Notes: a model not told the origin generated them from the letters alone. Shown: positions 21,209 through 32,722, counted from the first letter of the stretch. The stretch: 64,000 bases of DNA from Ascaphus truei (GCA_036426205.1 CM071579.1:21170603-21234602), one strand, 5' to 3'. Numbers and translations: made by a program.

Positions 21209-21948
21209 GTGTCACACAGGGACTTGAAAAACCAGGAACTACCGGCGGTACCGGTAAGTGTCCCGGTGGATGGGGGGGGGGGGGGGGGGGGGGGGTAATG
21301 GGGGAGGGTGGCCGGGACAGGGGCCTTATTCCCTGTCTAAAAGGGCTGCAAATAGAAAGCCTGGATCTGACTGATGAGTCCAGCAGGTAGCTGGTTAATT
21401 GGAGCTTCGGACAATTAGCCAGTCTCCACCTGGCTCATCAGTCAGATGGAAAAGCCTGCTGCATAAACTGCAGGGGATCTCTCTAGCACATGGGAGCTGT
21501 ATGCTGACAGAGAGCGATCCCAGGGAACCAGCCCCTCTATTCCAGGGCACAGGGGTCACTGGAACCTGCCAGGGGTCACTGGAACCTGCATTTACAGATA
21601 CCAACCTGGACTGAGGGAAAGAGCCCCTGATAACGGGTACTTCTTTGGACTTTGGGGTCAGAAGCAGGTAAGAAGCCTATCCTCCCAGCCCTGCAGATAG
21701 GGACTGGCAAGTATGTTATCCCTTACACAGGGATAGGCTGTTTGATTATTTTGTGTGCTGCATTAAAGATGTGGTGTTTGAAGATGCAGGCGAAATAAAA
21801 AGCTAATGTTTATTTCCCCATTCTATGTCTCTCTGGTTATACCACTGCACTCGTCTCCTACAGAGCCCATAACTGAAACCCAGGGGACCCCATGTCTCCC
21901 AAGATATATACAGACACAGTTACCGCTGGCACTTCCTGGCTGTTACAT
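21209..21948 (+). mobile_element. Possible solo LTR
   Basis: It starts TGTCACACAGGG and ends GCTGTTACA, a TG..CA frame, and shares the GTTACA terminus with the LTR pieces ending at 14642 and (minus strand) at 61250. An AATAAA lies at about 21794-21800. A poly-G run of about 22 (21271-21293) interrupts the 5' part. No target-site duplication was found, and no internal region is attached. Confidence 0.35.
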
Positions 21949-22364
21949 TTCCCCGGTTGACACGGAGCTGCTATGGATGACATTGCAGCATCCTATTGGC
22001 CAGCGTGAAGTGGGGAGATTTAAACTGCCTTTTTGTTTGCCCTGGAGGTGACTGCAACAAGCTACCTTTACCAGTAACTAACTCGGTAAGCAGGGGGCCC
22101 CCGGGAGCTAAACATTGCGCTTTTCAGCTCTGGGGATCCCTGGCTCCATATCTGGAAAAACAAACAGGGGAGGCTGCTGCTTTAAGGGGTAACTCTCTAA
22201 AATACACGTTTCTCATACAATGGGGGATATGAATCTAGTGGCCTGGGGCTGAGACTGGGAGAAGCATACCATTCGTGCAGGTTAGCCAGATGCTCAGTGC
22301 TGCTCTGATACAATGTCCTTACAGAAACCACAAAGTAGCTATGTGTAAAGCACTGAACTGCGGC
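21949..22364. other. Unassigned sequence
   Basis: No coding signal. Short GC-rich stretches only. Confidence 0.35.
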
Positions 22365-22570
22365 CCATGTCTACTAAGTGGTACTCTGCCATAAGCCACT
22401 TCCCAGCACTGGAAGACGCCTTGCAGCCTAACCATGAATGAGCTGCGAGACGTCTTCTTGTGCCAGAAGCACCATGTAGTCAACATGGGCTTCTGTGTGT
22501 ACTACTGTATTAATGCAAAGGCCACTTTGTTAACCAACATTTCACCCATTTATTCCCTTCAATTTAAAAC
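22365..22570. repeat. Small repeat of the 'ctaagtggtactctgcc' family
   Basis: 'ctactaagtggtactctgcc', 'ataagccactt' and 'gcactggaagacgcctt' parallel the repeats at 9951-10030 and 55423-55500. Confidence 0.4.
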
Positions 22571-23601
22571 AATGGTTTTCGGGGAACAGTCCCCTTTATC
22601 CAAGTCTTTGTGTTTATGGTACAATTGATGTTCTATGATGCTTACTAATCCCTTGTGACTCAGACAAAGCCACAGGAGAGAAGGACCCTGCGGAGATGTA
22701 AAGCATACAGACATGTGCATTGATCTGTCTTGGAGGTTTTATAGTCTATTGTTTACTAAAATGTTTCTAGCATGACTCCCCCCAGCCACGAAGATAATGG
22801 AGAGGTGGGGAAAGCTCTCATTCAGCTTAAGCCGCCTCACTTTCAGGTATCTAAACCAATTATTAGAAAGGTCGTCAGCGCAGTCTGGGCCTCAAACAAA
22901 GGCAAACGAAGCAAACGTTCCTCGCAGCGCGTCTGTACGAGATAAGGAGTAACATTCGGATGAGCCGCGGATGTGCCTGGAAACAAGAAAAAGCATCAGT
23001 GGGCAGGTGATCGAGCAAGAAGGACACACACTGGTGGAGTCGTTTATTTGTAGACCAGCTGTTTGTGAACAATGTCTGATCAGGATGTTGGAATAGCAGC
23101 TGGGTTGGTTATAATTAATAGAACGGAACATACGTGGGTGTGAGTGGTACAGATATAAGACACCCGTGCACAGAAACCGAAGCACAGAGCAGAGTGTCGA
23201 TCTGAATTTAGGAGTGCGTTTCACATTTCGTCTTGCGGTTTCACCCGATGTAAAGGTGTTGGAAAAATGGTGGCGCATATTATAGAATTTGATAGATGAT
23301 ATTGTGGTATATCTGGCGTTAACTTCTCCCTGACTCATCCTGTATACATTTCCTATATCACAAACTAATGACCACAGGGTGTGAGGAGAGTAAATAATCA
23401 AGGTTGGTCTTGAACTAAGTTGCCCTGGATTGAGGATCGCCGCTTGATCAGTCTGTCATCACTCCTTAAAAGGAATCAGTTTAACCCTTTCACTGCTCTT
23501 CAAAGCCAGTGGCGTGATTTCTGACTTTTATTTTTAAGCGCTGGTCTGGATACAAAATAATCGCAACACACGATGAGATTTTTCAACAGCCACGAGAGGT
23601 C
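22571..23601. other. Unassigned, possibly single-copy DNA
   Basis: The 169-codon minus frame at 22892-23401 and its smaller overlapping partners show no recognisable domain or composition signal. I treat them as chance ORFs. Confidence 0.4.
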
Positions 23602-23609
23602 CTGTAGCG

Positions 23610-23800
23610 CAGGGGAGGTCAGCGGCAGTCTTCAAGGGCCACCAACAGGTCAGGTTTTAAGGATATCCCTGCTTCAGCACAGGTGGCTCAGTCAAGTGAT
23701 TGAGCCACTGATTGATGATTGAACCACCTATGCTGAAGCAGGGATATCCCTATTACCTGACCTGTTGGTGGCCCTCGAGGGTTGGATTTGGCCGCCCGTG
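23610..23800. mobile_element. hAT-type foldback MITE, copy A
   Basis: It has CAGGGG-type outer ends and a long inverted repeat: 'gggccaccaacaggtcagg', 'aaggatatccctgcttcagc', 'acaggtggctca', then the complement 'gaaccacct', 'gctgaagcagggatatcc', 'acctgacctgttggtggccc'. It is the same family as 46018, 48818, 51679 and 57292. The flanking octamers (CTGTAGCG and CACTAGTG) match only partly. Confidence 0.75.
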
Positions 23801-23881
23801 CACTAGTGTATGCAAGGACCAGGCAAGTGAACCATGGCATGATACATTATCTGTATGCAATACTATTTGCAATACCTAGAG

Positions 23882-24140
23882 CAGGGGTGCGCAAAGTTTT
23901 GACCGTGTGCCCCCTCTGCCTTCTCACCTCCTGGCTCACGCCCCCCCTCCCCCACCTTCCGGCAAGGCTCCGGCATCAAATGACGCTGCGGGGTCACGTG
24001 ACCCAGTGGCATCATTTGCCGCTGGTTACCATGGAGACGTGTCGCCGAAGATCAGGTAGGAGAAGCTGCAGAGGCCTAGCGGGGACCTCCGGCACTTCAT
24101 TTAAGTGGCTTGGGGAAGAGCACGGGACCTCTGCAGCTGC
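23882..24140. mobile_element. Left part of a CAGGGGTGCGCAAA element
   Basis: It starts CAGGGGTGCGCAAAGTTTT after the flank ACCTAGAG. The CAGGGGTG start and CTAGAG flank are hAT-like. It runs into the G-rich minisatellite, and I cannot find a matching right terminus, so it is incomplete or rearranged. Confidence 0.4.
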
Positions 24141-24159
24141 CACGCCCCCTTGGAAATTG

Positions 24160-24760
24160 CCCCTTGGGGGGCAAAGGGCGGGGAGAGGGTGGGGGGCAAA
24201 GGGCGGGGAGAGGGTGGGGGGCAAAGGGCGGGGAGGGGGTGGGGGGCAAAGGGCGGGGAGTGGGTGGGGGGCGAGGAGGGCGAGGGGTGGGGGAGGGGTG
24301 GGGGGCAAAGGGCGGGGAGGTGTGTGGGGGGGCAAGGTGGGATGGGTGGGGGGGCAAAGGGTGGGGAGGGTGGGGAAGCAAAGGGTGGGGAGGTGGGGGG
24401 CGAAAGGGTGGGGGGGGTGGGGGGCGAAGGGCGGGGAGGGGGTGGGGGGGGCGAAGGGCAGGGAGGGGGTGGGGGGGCAAAGGGCGGGTGTGGGGGGCGA
24501 AAGGGCAGGGAGGGGGTTGGGGCGAAGGGCAGGGAGGGGGCGAAGGGCAGGAGGGGGGCGAAGGGCATGTCGACGGAGGAGGGGTCGAAGGCAGGGGGTC
24601 GAAGGGCCAGGATTGGGGGGCGAAGGGCAGGGGGTCGAAGGCCAGGAGTGGGGGGCGAAGGGCAGGGGTGGGGGGCGAAGGGCAGGGGTAGGGAGGGGGC
24701 GAAGGGCGGGGGGCGGGTGGCGAAGGGCGGGGGGTGAAGGGCAGGGGTGAAAGTGAAGCA
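24160..24760 (+). repeat. G-rich minisatellite, ~26-bp unit
   Basis: Units are of the form GGGCAAAGGGCGGGGAGAGG plus GTGGGG, becoming shorter and more variable (GGGCGAAGGGCAGGG) toward 24700. One strand is nearly cytosine-poor G-runs, giving many possible G-quadruplex segments. Open frames on both strands (322, 328, 341, 234, 210 and 193 codons) are Gly/Arg- or Pro-rich translations of the repeat and not genes. Confidence 0.9.
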
Positions 24761-24946
24761 CAAATTGTTGGCAGGAGTAAAATATCCCTCTCCACACACA
24801 CACACGACGGGAGTGAGAGGTGGTGGAGAGTGGGACTGGCGCAGATCCGAGGAGGCTGCTTGGCCCCCCAGTGGCCGGGGAGGTAGCGCCGGGGAGGTAA
24901 GGGAGCGCCGGGGAGGTGAGGTAGCGCCAGGGAGGTAAGGGAGCAG

Positions 24947-24950
<4 letters not shown>
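24761..24950. repeat. GC-rich sequence with short 'gcgccggggaggt' tandem repeats
   Basis: Four copies of 'agcgcc(a/g)gggaggt' spaced 13-22 bp apart lie at about 24885-24935. Confidence 0.6.

Positions 24951-24982
<32 letters not shown>
24951..24982. repeat. (TG)n microsatellite
   Basis: An uninterrupted run of about 16 TG dinucleotides. Confidence 0.95.
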
Positions 24983-24983
<1 letters not shown>

Positions 24984-25082
24984 CCTTTGGCCCGTCACTC
25001 AGGCCAATGAGAGGTGTGCGGGGGCGGGCAGGCCAAGGGAGCCATCTCATTGGCCTGAGGCGGAGTGACGGGCCAAAGGTCC
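24983..25082. repeat. Inverted repeat with ~30-bp arms
   Basis: The left arm at about 24983-25012 (ACCTTTGGCCCGTCACTC, then GGCCAATGAGA) pairs with the right arm at about 25046-25081 (TCTCATTGGCC, then GTGACGGGCCAAAGGT), with a few-base bulge in the right arm. It lies just after the TG run and may be the right portion of the element that starts at 23882. Confidence 0.7.
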
Positions 25083-25173
25083 AATGTGATTGCCCCTGGG
25101 GACAGGACAGACAGGAATACAACGGATTGAGAAATATATAGATAGATTACATGGGGATGTTAGGCACATATAT

Positions 25174-25246
25174 CAGGGGCGCCAACTGCAGTCCTCAAGG
25201 GCCACCAACAGATCAGGATATTCCTGCTTCAGCACAGGTGGCTCAA
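25174..25246. mobile_element. hAT-type foldback MITE, half copy
   Basis: CAGGGGCGCCAACTGCAGTC then 'caagggccaccaacagatca' and 'cttcagcacaggtggctca' match the left half of the family at 23610 and 57292. The right half is missing. Confidence 0.7.
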
Positions 25247-26102
25247 TTACTGGCATTGTACGACCTGTCACGAAAGACCAGAACCTTACACCGGGATCAA
25301 TATATATATATAAAATACATCTAAAAGATCTTGAATTAAAACTTTGATGGTCTCCCAACAAGGTTCACAATTAGCCCATTCCACTTTCTTTGGCAGCTAG
25401 AAGAGGCAGAACATAATTTTTTTTTTTTTGTACTTTCTTCCAATTTATGCCAATTGGTGAATACTAATTTAAAAGTCGCGGCAATAAATTACGATAGTAA
25501 ATGAATATTCTGTAGAAGTACAATAGGAGAATAGGGTAACGTGTTACCTTCTCCGGGATTTACGGAGGAAGCTTTTCAGCACCTTGTCTAAAGCATAAAT
25601 AAAATGCCGAGCGGGTGAGAGGAAAGAACAGCAGGATATTGAAGCTGTGGGAAATGGAGTTACTGCCCAGAAAAAAACAGCTTTGTTTTAAAACAAATCT
25701 TCTCCCGATACACTGTGATGTTATATGGGACTTTAGGAGTTTCAATTAGCTCTCTGCCCATTCACTCTATAAATTCTAAAGGGTTTTTATTAAATTTCAG
25801 CACTGAGACAATTATTAAAGGCTGTGAATGCAGCAAGTCAGTCAGAGGAATGGAGGGCTACAGGGGCAATCCAAGCAGAATTTACATTTTGTTGTTGTTT
25901 TGTTTTCATATAGGCAGCCTTTCATTACCTTTATTGAAAACTAATTACCTATGCTGACGATAGACTCATTCTCCCGTGATCAATCAGCAAAGATCCTGCT
26001 TCCCTGGGTTCACTAAATGGCCGCCTTTCCGTTTCAATCAATCCTTTATTCAGTGTAGCTCAGCAGCTACAATGTATTCTTATATTGCTAAGGTAACATT
26101 AT
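25247..26102. other. Unassigned, candidate conserved non-coding DNA
   Basis: From about 25560 to 26000 the sequence is complex, AT-rich and has TAAT/ATTA cores (for example 'gaaaactaattacctatgc' near 25937) with no repeat family match in the window. That is the look of single-copy regulatory DNA, but conservation cannot be seen from one sequence. Confidence 0.35.
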
Positions 26103-26850
26103 TGTAGCACAGTTTCCCTCATCCTATGGGAGATATGGCGGCTACTAAGTGTGTGTGGTGCTTTACCTGCGGCCTGAACCTCTGCTGCTGGGAGCCTGGG
26201 GTGTACCTGCTCTGTCTGGTGACAGCACCTCCACCTGTGAGGGATCCTGACAGTGCCGGATAACCCCTTCACAGGACCCAATGCAATAAGTAACACAATA
26301 CGTATACTTAGGCCTCGCACGGCCTTACCCACACACCATATACCACTGTCCATCCACTTAGTCCACACCCTGGTAAGGGTGTCCCCCAATGTACAGAGGT
26401 GCACTGGGCACCTACCCAACCTGGTGTCCACAGTAGCCAACCCACCCGGAAGTGTGTGACAGCGCTGCCCACAATAAGTGTTACAGTTGGTGCACTTGGA
26501 GATGTCGTGATACCTGCCGCGTGCTCCAACACCCGGTGGTGCCAACTGAAGACAAGGGTCCGTCCGGTCCCACACCACTGCCGTCAGCGATGAGTCCGCC
26601 ACCACGTTGGGTGGTATGCAGCTGGAGGGTCCCACCTTAATAGTCTCTTTATGCAGTGGTGGTCTGGTCCCAGACCAAAGGCCGCAACTGCTGCGCTGCG
26701 TCCTCTGCTGTGTCCCCGACACTAATCAGCTAATGAGGCAGTGCCCCTGTCTAAGGCAGCTGTCCCTGTAGGAGCTACAAACTTACAGGGGAGTCGGGCC
26801 GAGCTGGGGCCTAATAGGGGGTCCCTGGCCTAGTGCAGGGGCCACAGACA
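26103..26850 (-). mobile_element. LTR-like repeat (minus orientation), boundaries uncertain
   Basis: The plus-strand start TGTAGCACAGTTTCCCTC resembles the starts at 31152 (TGTAGCACCTGTTTCCCCC) and 61250 (TGTAACGGGTGCTCCCTC). All would be LTR 3' ends on the minus strand. The other end was not located. The 207-codon minus frame at 26099-26722 has no retroviral or host domain I recognise. Confidence 0.35.
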
Positions 26851-28100
26851 CCCTGCACATACAACCTTACCCTTCAGTGTCCCAGCTCCGACTGGCATGC
26901 TCCTCAGCACGCCAAATGTAACAATCTCCTGCTCTCGTGAACATAGCCTTCCCATAGGCTCTGATGCAGCATGTCTCCAGCCCCTGGGGCTGCTGGGGAT
27001 TGTAGTTCCCCCGCAGAGTACTTTCTGTAATGGCCGCCACTCCATTAATGCTACTGCGCATGCGCAAACCCATGTATTGGCCAATGCGCCTTGGAGCCAC
27101 TCTGCGCATGCGGAAGGTGCCGCTTGCGCCAACTCCAACATGGTGGCCCCCGCTGTCCGGTGCGCCGCGGACCTCCCAGCAACCCACTTGCCATCCTGAC
27201 TGCCACAGCTACCCCCGCGGCCACCGGCGGTCACCAGGTGCCCCCGCACCCCTCTTCAGCTCCATCGGAGGTAAGGGGCCTAGAGGGGGACCCAGGCTAT
27301 ACTATCTATACAGTTTGCAGCTAAAACTGCTGGAATATTGGAAACAAATGATCACAAACAGGAAAGTGTTGCACAGATCGTGCACTGCTGGGGGAGGTGG
27401 GCTAAAGCCTGCTATAGAAATCAAAGGATGCTCAGTATAACAAAACTCATTACAAATATCATTAAGAGTTGAATGGAATTAAAAATAAAAGCTAGTAGGT
27501 ATTATCTAATACTGCAAAACAAATGTATTAAAATAAATACAATAATAAACCACATGTTGGATGTCGCTGGTATTGCTCCTTTAGATGGAGAGGACAGAGG
27601 CAGCTTTGTCTTTATGGACACCAGCGAGTTGTTTGCGTATTAAGAGTAAGGGTTACAGGTCTGGGATGAAATATTTGCCTCCGGTCTCCTTGACAGCGGA
27701 AGTGGAGAAACATCCTTGGCTCTGTGGTGGAGCTCCTGAAATAAAAGGAGATGACGACTGCTGTTAATCGGCAGCAGATATGCGCAGCCATTGTCACGCC
27801 GCCGCCGTGGAACTCGCCAACCTTCCTTATTGCCATGATAACGAGCGGAGGAGGCCACGAGAACCCTTTCATTCCTGACGGGGCCGGCACAGACGCGTTA
27901 TTCCCCAGGTCCCTGGAAATGTTGCTAAGCGATGGTCTGCAGGTATTTCAGACTCTACGCTGAATCGGACACAGCAAGTCGACGAGTGAGTCACCATTCC
28001 TTTCATCGGAGATCCAAATGCGTTGGATTTGGAGATTGTGCGTCTTAAAGCGGCAATCGAAGCAGGCGATTTTATTGTGCCGAGTGTTTTTATTTATTTT
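26851..28100. other. Unassigned GC-rich then AT-rich sequence
   Basis: Overlapping frames on both strands at 26830-27440 are GC-driven and show no domain. The motif 'gctgctggggattgtagttcc' near 26987 is common in amphibian repeats in my recollection, so this may be old repeat DNA. There is no gene evidence. Confidence 0.35.
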
Positions 28101-28471
28101 TTAACATAGGATTGAAGCCGGGGGGGGGGGGAAGGGGGTCTCCGGAGCTGAGCCCCACTAATTTCAACTCCGGGGGTTGGGGGGGGGGGCTGCTTCCGGA
28201 GATACTTATCTCAAAAGGGTATATCTTCTTTTTAAAGCTCCCGCGTCACGAGGGCCAATAGGAAACCCCGCACCGGATGACATCACAGCTTCCAATTTGC
28301 CCGCAGGGAGCGGGAGATTTGAAAAGCGGCCATTACGTGGTCCCGGCTAGCCACGCGGGAGCGGCTACTGACATCCCCTACGGAGTTAAGTATCTCCGGA
28401 AACAGCAGGTCCGCGGAGCTGAAGTTAATGGGGTTCAGCTGCACAGACCCCCCGCTTCAATACTGTGTTAA
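28101..28471. mobile_element. piggyBac-like MITE with TTAA ends
   Basis: TTAA (28101-28104) precedes CATAGGATTGAAGC, and the right side reads GCTTCAATACTGTG followed by TTAA (28468-28471). The inverted repeats match at 12 of 14 positions, and TTAA is the target duplicated by piggyBac-type transposases. The interior carries two G-runs and a 'gcgggagatttgaaaagcggcc' segment but no ORF. Confidence 0.6.
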
Positions 28472-28559
28472 AAAAAAAAATGAAAATGACAAGAAATTGC
28501 CTGCTTGGTGAAAAAATAAATATTTGTTTTTGTTCCTCAGATTCAATGCTGGTTCGTAA

Positions 28560-28930
28560 GCACTGAAAATGTCACGCGATCCTTCTAGTGGGAAAATCCT
28601 GCCACACAGGTTTCCTGCAGCTCTAATATTTATTTCTGAGCCATTTTACAATCACAATCTTTAGTTGGTTACAGGCAAGATATTGTCAGGTTATAGATGG
28701 AGAGCAGTCTTTTGGTTAGACGAGTCAGTCCTGCTCTGAGCTTTTATTCCTCCATCAAGGGGGGATATACAGTAGCTTTTCCTAACTACAAATGAACACG
28801 TTTATTTGAACCTTTTCGTAGCTTGTTAGTATGACGAAACATCTGTTATAACAAAGCACAAAGGATATATTCATTATTGAAGGTCGTTTTTCTGCAGTCC
28901 GTGTACCGGACTTATCTTCCTTCCACTTGT
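28560..28930 (-). mobile_element. Possible 3' LTR remnant downstream of env
   Basis: On the minus strand, downstream of the env stop, a purine-rich GTGGAAGGAAGATAAG (about 28912-28927) could be a polypurine tract. It is followed by GGAATAAAAGCTC (about 28739-28751), a polyadenylation-signal arrangement common in retroviral R regions. Exact LTR ends were not found. Confidence 0.3.
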
Positions 28931-29069
28931 ACCAAGCACAGTCTGTTTCTTTCGCACTGTGTGTCACGCCGTCTCAGCAGTTTCACAGAACATGCTAAAT
29001 TAACCCCGAAAATGGAGACTTCAGTGAAGCGGAGTTTTAAACCCCAAAAATCTATCTACAAAACCCCTC

Positions 29070-30110
29070 TCAGCCCATAGGCACTATTGGAGTTTCAATA
29101 AGATTTTTCTGGGACTCGTGGGCCTCAGCAATGCAGATATAATGAATAGCAAACATTAATATTATACCTACTAATAAAGCTATGATTGAAGGTATCATAA
29201 AATTTAACACACTAGTGGCTGTTGGACTATACCCAAAAAGGCTTTTGAACCAGGATAACTTTGCATCTTTATGTCACTGGGAGATTATATCAATTATTTT
29301 CTCCCTGCCATGCATAACTTTTATTTTGGTGACATTGGGTCAATTTTGCAAAAGCCCTTCCAATCTCAACGTAACATTAACATGAGTTGCCCATTGTTTC
29401 AGCTGTTCCGTCATCCCTAACTGAAGCACGGATAGATCCAGATCCAGAATGCACAGGGACCATGGTATGTTAAAAGATACATTGTGAATCAGGGGCATCG
29501 TGACATTAATTGAATCCAGGGACACACTAATGACAGAGTGATTTTCGCACCATGTTCCCGGATACGAAGAAACCGCGTCTGTCCTTACGGAATCCGTATA
29601 TGTCACATTCTGTTCCCTATTGGAAATTGCTATTGACAAAGGCAATTACCTTTTTTTCTCATTATAGCCTGTGTCTATAGAAGAGTTGACTATACTTTGC
29701 TGTAACCATGTAGTCCAACCATCTATATCCTCTTGTGCTGTGAATCCCTCTGTGGAGTGTCTTATTATTTTACTCAACTTGTTTCTGAGAACTTCAGTGT
29801 CTATTGAATTCATTAATCCAACACCCATAATAGCACCTCCTAATATGGGTCTGTAGTGTCCCTTTTTGTTCTCTGTGATTTATAAAGAGGAATACCAAGT
29901 GTGAACCATCTTTGTATGGACTGCACATGAAACGCGGTGTATGTTGTAGAATTAGCATATTTGGAAGTAACCAAACAATCTCTAAGGTTAATTTTAATGG
30001 TAAATATATACAGGGGACACGTCGCTACACCAGACAAACATACAAAAAGCCTGAGAATAAACTACCTGGTGCAAGGGGGAGAACACAATTTATCACACAC
30101 AAATAATGAA
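29070..30110 (-). pseudogene. env: Endogenous retrovirus env remnant (SU C-terminus and TM)
   Basis: Minus strand. A retroviral envelope glycoprotein mediates attachment and membrane fusion. Here the end of the surface subunit (to about 30110) leads to an R-T-K-R furin-type cleavage site at 29861-29872. It is followed by a Gly-rich hydrophobic fusion-peptide-like start, a heptad-type helical region, a glycosylated ectodomain with several N-x-S/T sites, a hydrophobic membrane segment encoded at about 29131-29199 and a short cytoplasmic tail ending at TGA 29070-29072. The layout resembles epsilon/gamma-type env of fish and amphibian elements. It is dead: a frameshift lies between 29828 and 29840 just after the cleavage site, and in-frame stops lie at 29646-29648, 29340-29342 and 29274-29276. 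No gag or pol was found next to it. Confidence 0.65.
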
Positions 30111-31151
30111 CTAGGATTATATAGAGCCCCCTATATTGCACTCTAGATAGGTGACAAAAAATAGTATATTGTCATCTCATAGAAGGCCACAAAATAACCT
30201 ATTCCCTGAATAGGGTAAACCGCAAAAGGTCACACTCAAACAAAAATAACAAATACTTTAATAGGATGCTATAAAAACGACGAAACACCTTAAAAATGCA
30301 CAACAGTGCATGGATAAAATCCCCAAATGTGTGGAGTCACGGAACAAAAATATGAACAGGTAATGTTCCAAAAGCACAGCTGTAACTGAATCAACGCTAT
30401 GCTGAGCTGCCAAGTCCCACACACTCGTGTGTGGTAAAGAACCCCAAATACCAAAGTGAATTCAGGACAACGCAGGGTAGGGCGTAAAGGGAACTCAATG
30501 AAGCAGTATACGACCTGGTTTTTCAACGTCCTGCGTCTAGTGTAATGGCAGCTAAAGCACCGTGGAGTATCTGGAGCTGGCCGTGACTCCGATCACAAGC
30601 CGCGTGTACATCAGCGTGTACATCAGCGAAATGACCAGGTCGTATACTAAGCATTTCCTATTATCCCTGGTACTTGTGAGTATGCATAAAACAATGAAAA
30701 ACCACATCTCTTGCGTCCATTATATGTGTCATTGTCCTTTAAGAGGGGACATTTTCTGTCTGGTATCGGAAGGTTCGCTTCCCGTGATACCGGTTGGTAG
30801 TCCAGATTTGTGCTTGTCTTGGCTTCTGGTATGGTCTTTCATCTTTGGAAGAAGTGGTTGCTGTTCATCTGATGGAATCGGGTCTTTTACCTTTGGTCTC
30901 TGCAGCTGCTTTTGGACATGGGACATCTCTGGCTCCCAAACGAGTCACAGATACCATGAACCTGTAACGCTTATACATACAGGGGGGTAGGGGGCAGTGT
31001 TGGGGGTTCCAAATAGAAGTTTCTTCCATGCATCAAAATCTATCCTTCACCTGGGGAGATAAAGATCAAAGCTCAATAAAAAGTCCTTAGCAGGGATATC
31101 TGTTTGCTCAGATTAACCTGCCAGTCCTGAATAATTTACCTTGATTATATA
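30111..31151. other. Unassigned sequence, possible decayed repeats
   Basis: The 142-codon plus frame (30562-30990) has no recognised domain. A short palindrome-like 'cctttaagagggga' occurs near 30736. The upstream part of the retroviral element is not recognisable here. Confidence 0.35.
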
Positions 31152-31833
31152 TGTAGCACCTGTTTCCCCCTGCCAGGGAAGATCTGGTCACTACATGGGT
31201 GTTTCCCCGGTGCTGTAGCTCTCCTGCTTGGTACAGGAGGTCTGAGTGGCTCCGTGGATGTTGTATGGGAGCAGCACCAGGGCAGGCTTTTCCCATGAGG
31301 ATCCTGCTGGAAGCAGGATGGTCCCCACAGGCAAGTCTGATTCACAATGACCACACATTATTGCTGGGATAACGGCATGTTTATTGGATAGACAGCATGG
31401 CATCATCTCCATTCACTTCAGCAGACCCCAGGTGCTTTATGCCCCAAGAGTCCCTCCTCAGCTCCTTTACCCTCTTGCAGGGAAAAGGGTATCAGACCAT
31501 ACCATACAGCTTACTCATAGCACATAGCCCTCCTCAATTTGGCGGTGTCAGCTTTTATACCTGGGGGGAAGGGCTTGTAACCCCGCCCCATACCAGGGCA
31601 GGCCTAGGTACTGACAGGCATCACACCATACATGTGTCCCAGTCAGTACCCTCCCCAGGTATGACACTCTAACTGCTGGTTTAGGCCTGCCCCTGGATAA
31701 GGCAACATAGTACCCATCCTGGCTGCAACTGCAGGCTAGGCCCTGTGCAGGAGTTTAACCCCAACACAGCCTGTTCCTATCAGGGTGTATAGTGTTGAGG
31801 CCAGGGGCACAGTGAAAGGCCAGGGGCACTTGG

Positions 31834-31837
<4 letters not shown>
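31152..31837 (-). mobile_element. Solo LTR (minus orientation), ~686 bp
   Basis: Read on the minus strand it begins TGTGGCCAAGTGCCCC and ends GGTGCTACA. A TATAAAAG box is encoded near 31551-31561 and an AATAAAC signal near 31374-31385, in the expected promoter-then-polyA order. Pieces match the LTR at about 43950-44690 ('agggcttgtaaccccgccc', 'ggcatcacaccatac', 'acaggctttt'). It is flanked by AT-rich DNA and a (CA)n run, so no target duplication is visible. Confidence 0.6.

Positions 31838-31876
<39 letters not shown>
31838..31876. repeat. (CA)n microsatellite
   Basis: About 19 uninterrupted CA dinucleotides directly abut the LTR end. Confidence 0.95.
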
Positions 31877-31877
<1 letters not shown>

Positions 31878-32714
31878 TGACATTTTGGAGCCTGTGTTTC
31901 AAACTTTTTTCTGTAATAATAGTATTGCTAAATGTCTTTACAATTGTAAAAACACCTTCCCAATTTGCATAACCATACTTAATCTTCATTTATCATTCCC
32001 CTCTCAACAAACTGTATTCTGGATTTGCCAGTTTGCTGAGATGAAATGCAATGTTTTTGCTGCTTGAAAACCTGACAGAGCGGGCTCATGTACAGAAATA
32101 CCCCGGCCCTTGTCTGGCCTTGAATCTGACCAGAGAATCCTTAATAACTTTAAAAAATAAATTTAAAAAAAAATCTTTAAAATCTTCCCGATCAGGTAAT
32201 TTAAAAAGCTAAATTGTAATCACAATTTCCTTCTAATTTTAAATTACCTTTCTATCTATTTTTTTTCATTATAACCTTTGCATATTTTTTAACACAAGAA
32301 CCAATTAATTCCTCTCAGCAGCGTCCTGGCCTTGGATAGCTGCCAATACAGGGAATCCATCATCAGACAGCAACCAACCATGTCTGCAAAACATTAACCC
32401 ATTATCCCAGTTTGAGAAGTAATATTTTCTCTCAGACAGATATTTTGTGTCCTAAGAGAACTTTATATGGGGGCCATACATTATGTAGAAGATGTCAAAT
32501 CATCCTTAAAACAAATAATTATTTTAGACATAGAAAAAAATCTGTGTGTGGTTCTTTTTAAAATTCTACAGTGATTCTGTCCTCACTCACTCAGTCTCGC
32601 CAATTTTTAAATTATGACATAACATGAAAATCCTTCACATTAATCTGGGCATATAGCCAATTGCCCTTGAAAATAATATCTGGTACTTTCCGTATTATCC
32701 TCTCTACACCGAGA
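31877..32714. other. AT-rich, candidate conserved non-coding DNA
   Basis: No repeat family match in the window. Numerous TAAT/ATTA cores and ordinary complexity occur at 32080-32660. Conservation is untestable here. Confidence 0.35.
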
Positions 32715-32722
32715 GAAATAAT

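Noticed and set aside
22892..23401. 169-codon minus-strand ORF as a host gene
   Set aside because: No domain, no splice or promoter evidence, and overlapping short frames. Consistent with chance.
24012..25122. Proline-rich and glycine/arginine-rich frames on both strands, up to 341 codons
   Set aside because: They come from the G-rich minisatellite. Opposite-strand frames overlap completely and none has a recognisable domain.
26099..27440. Cluster of GC-rich frames as a host exon
   Set aside because: Frames lie on both strands and in several phases, in GC-rich repeat-like DNA. No domain was recognised.
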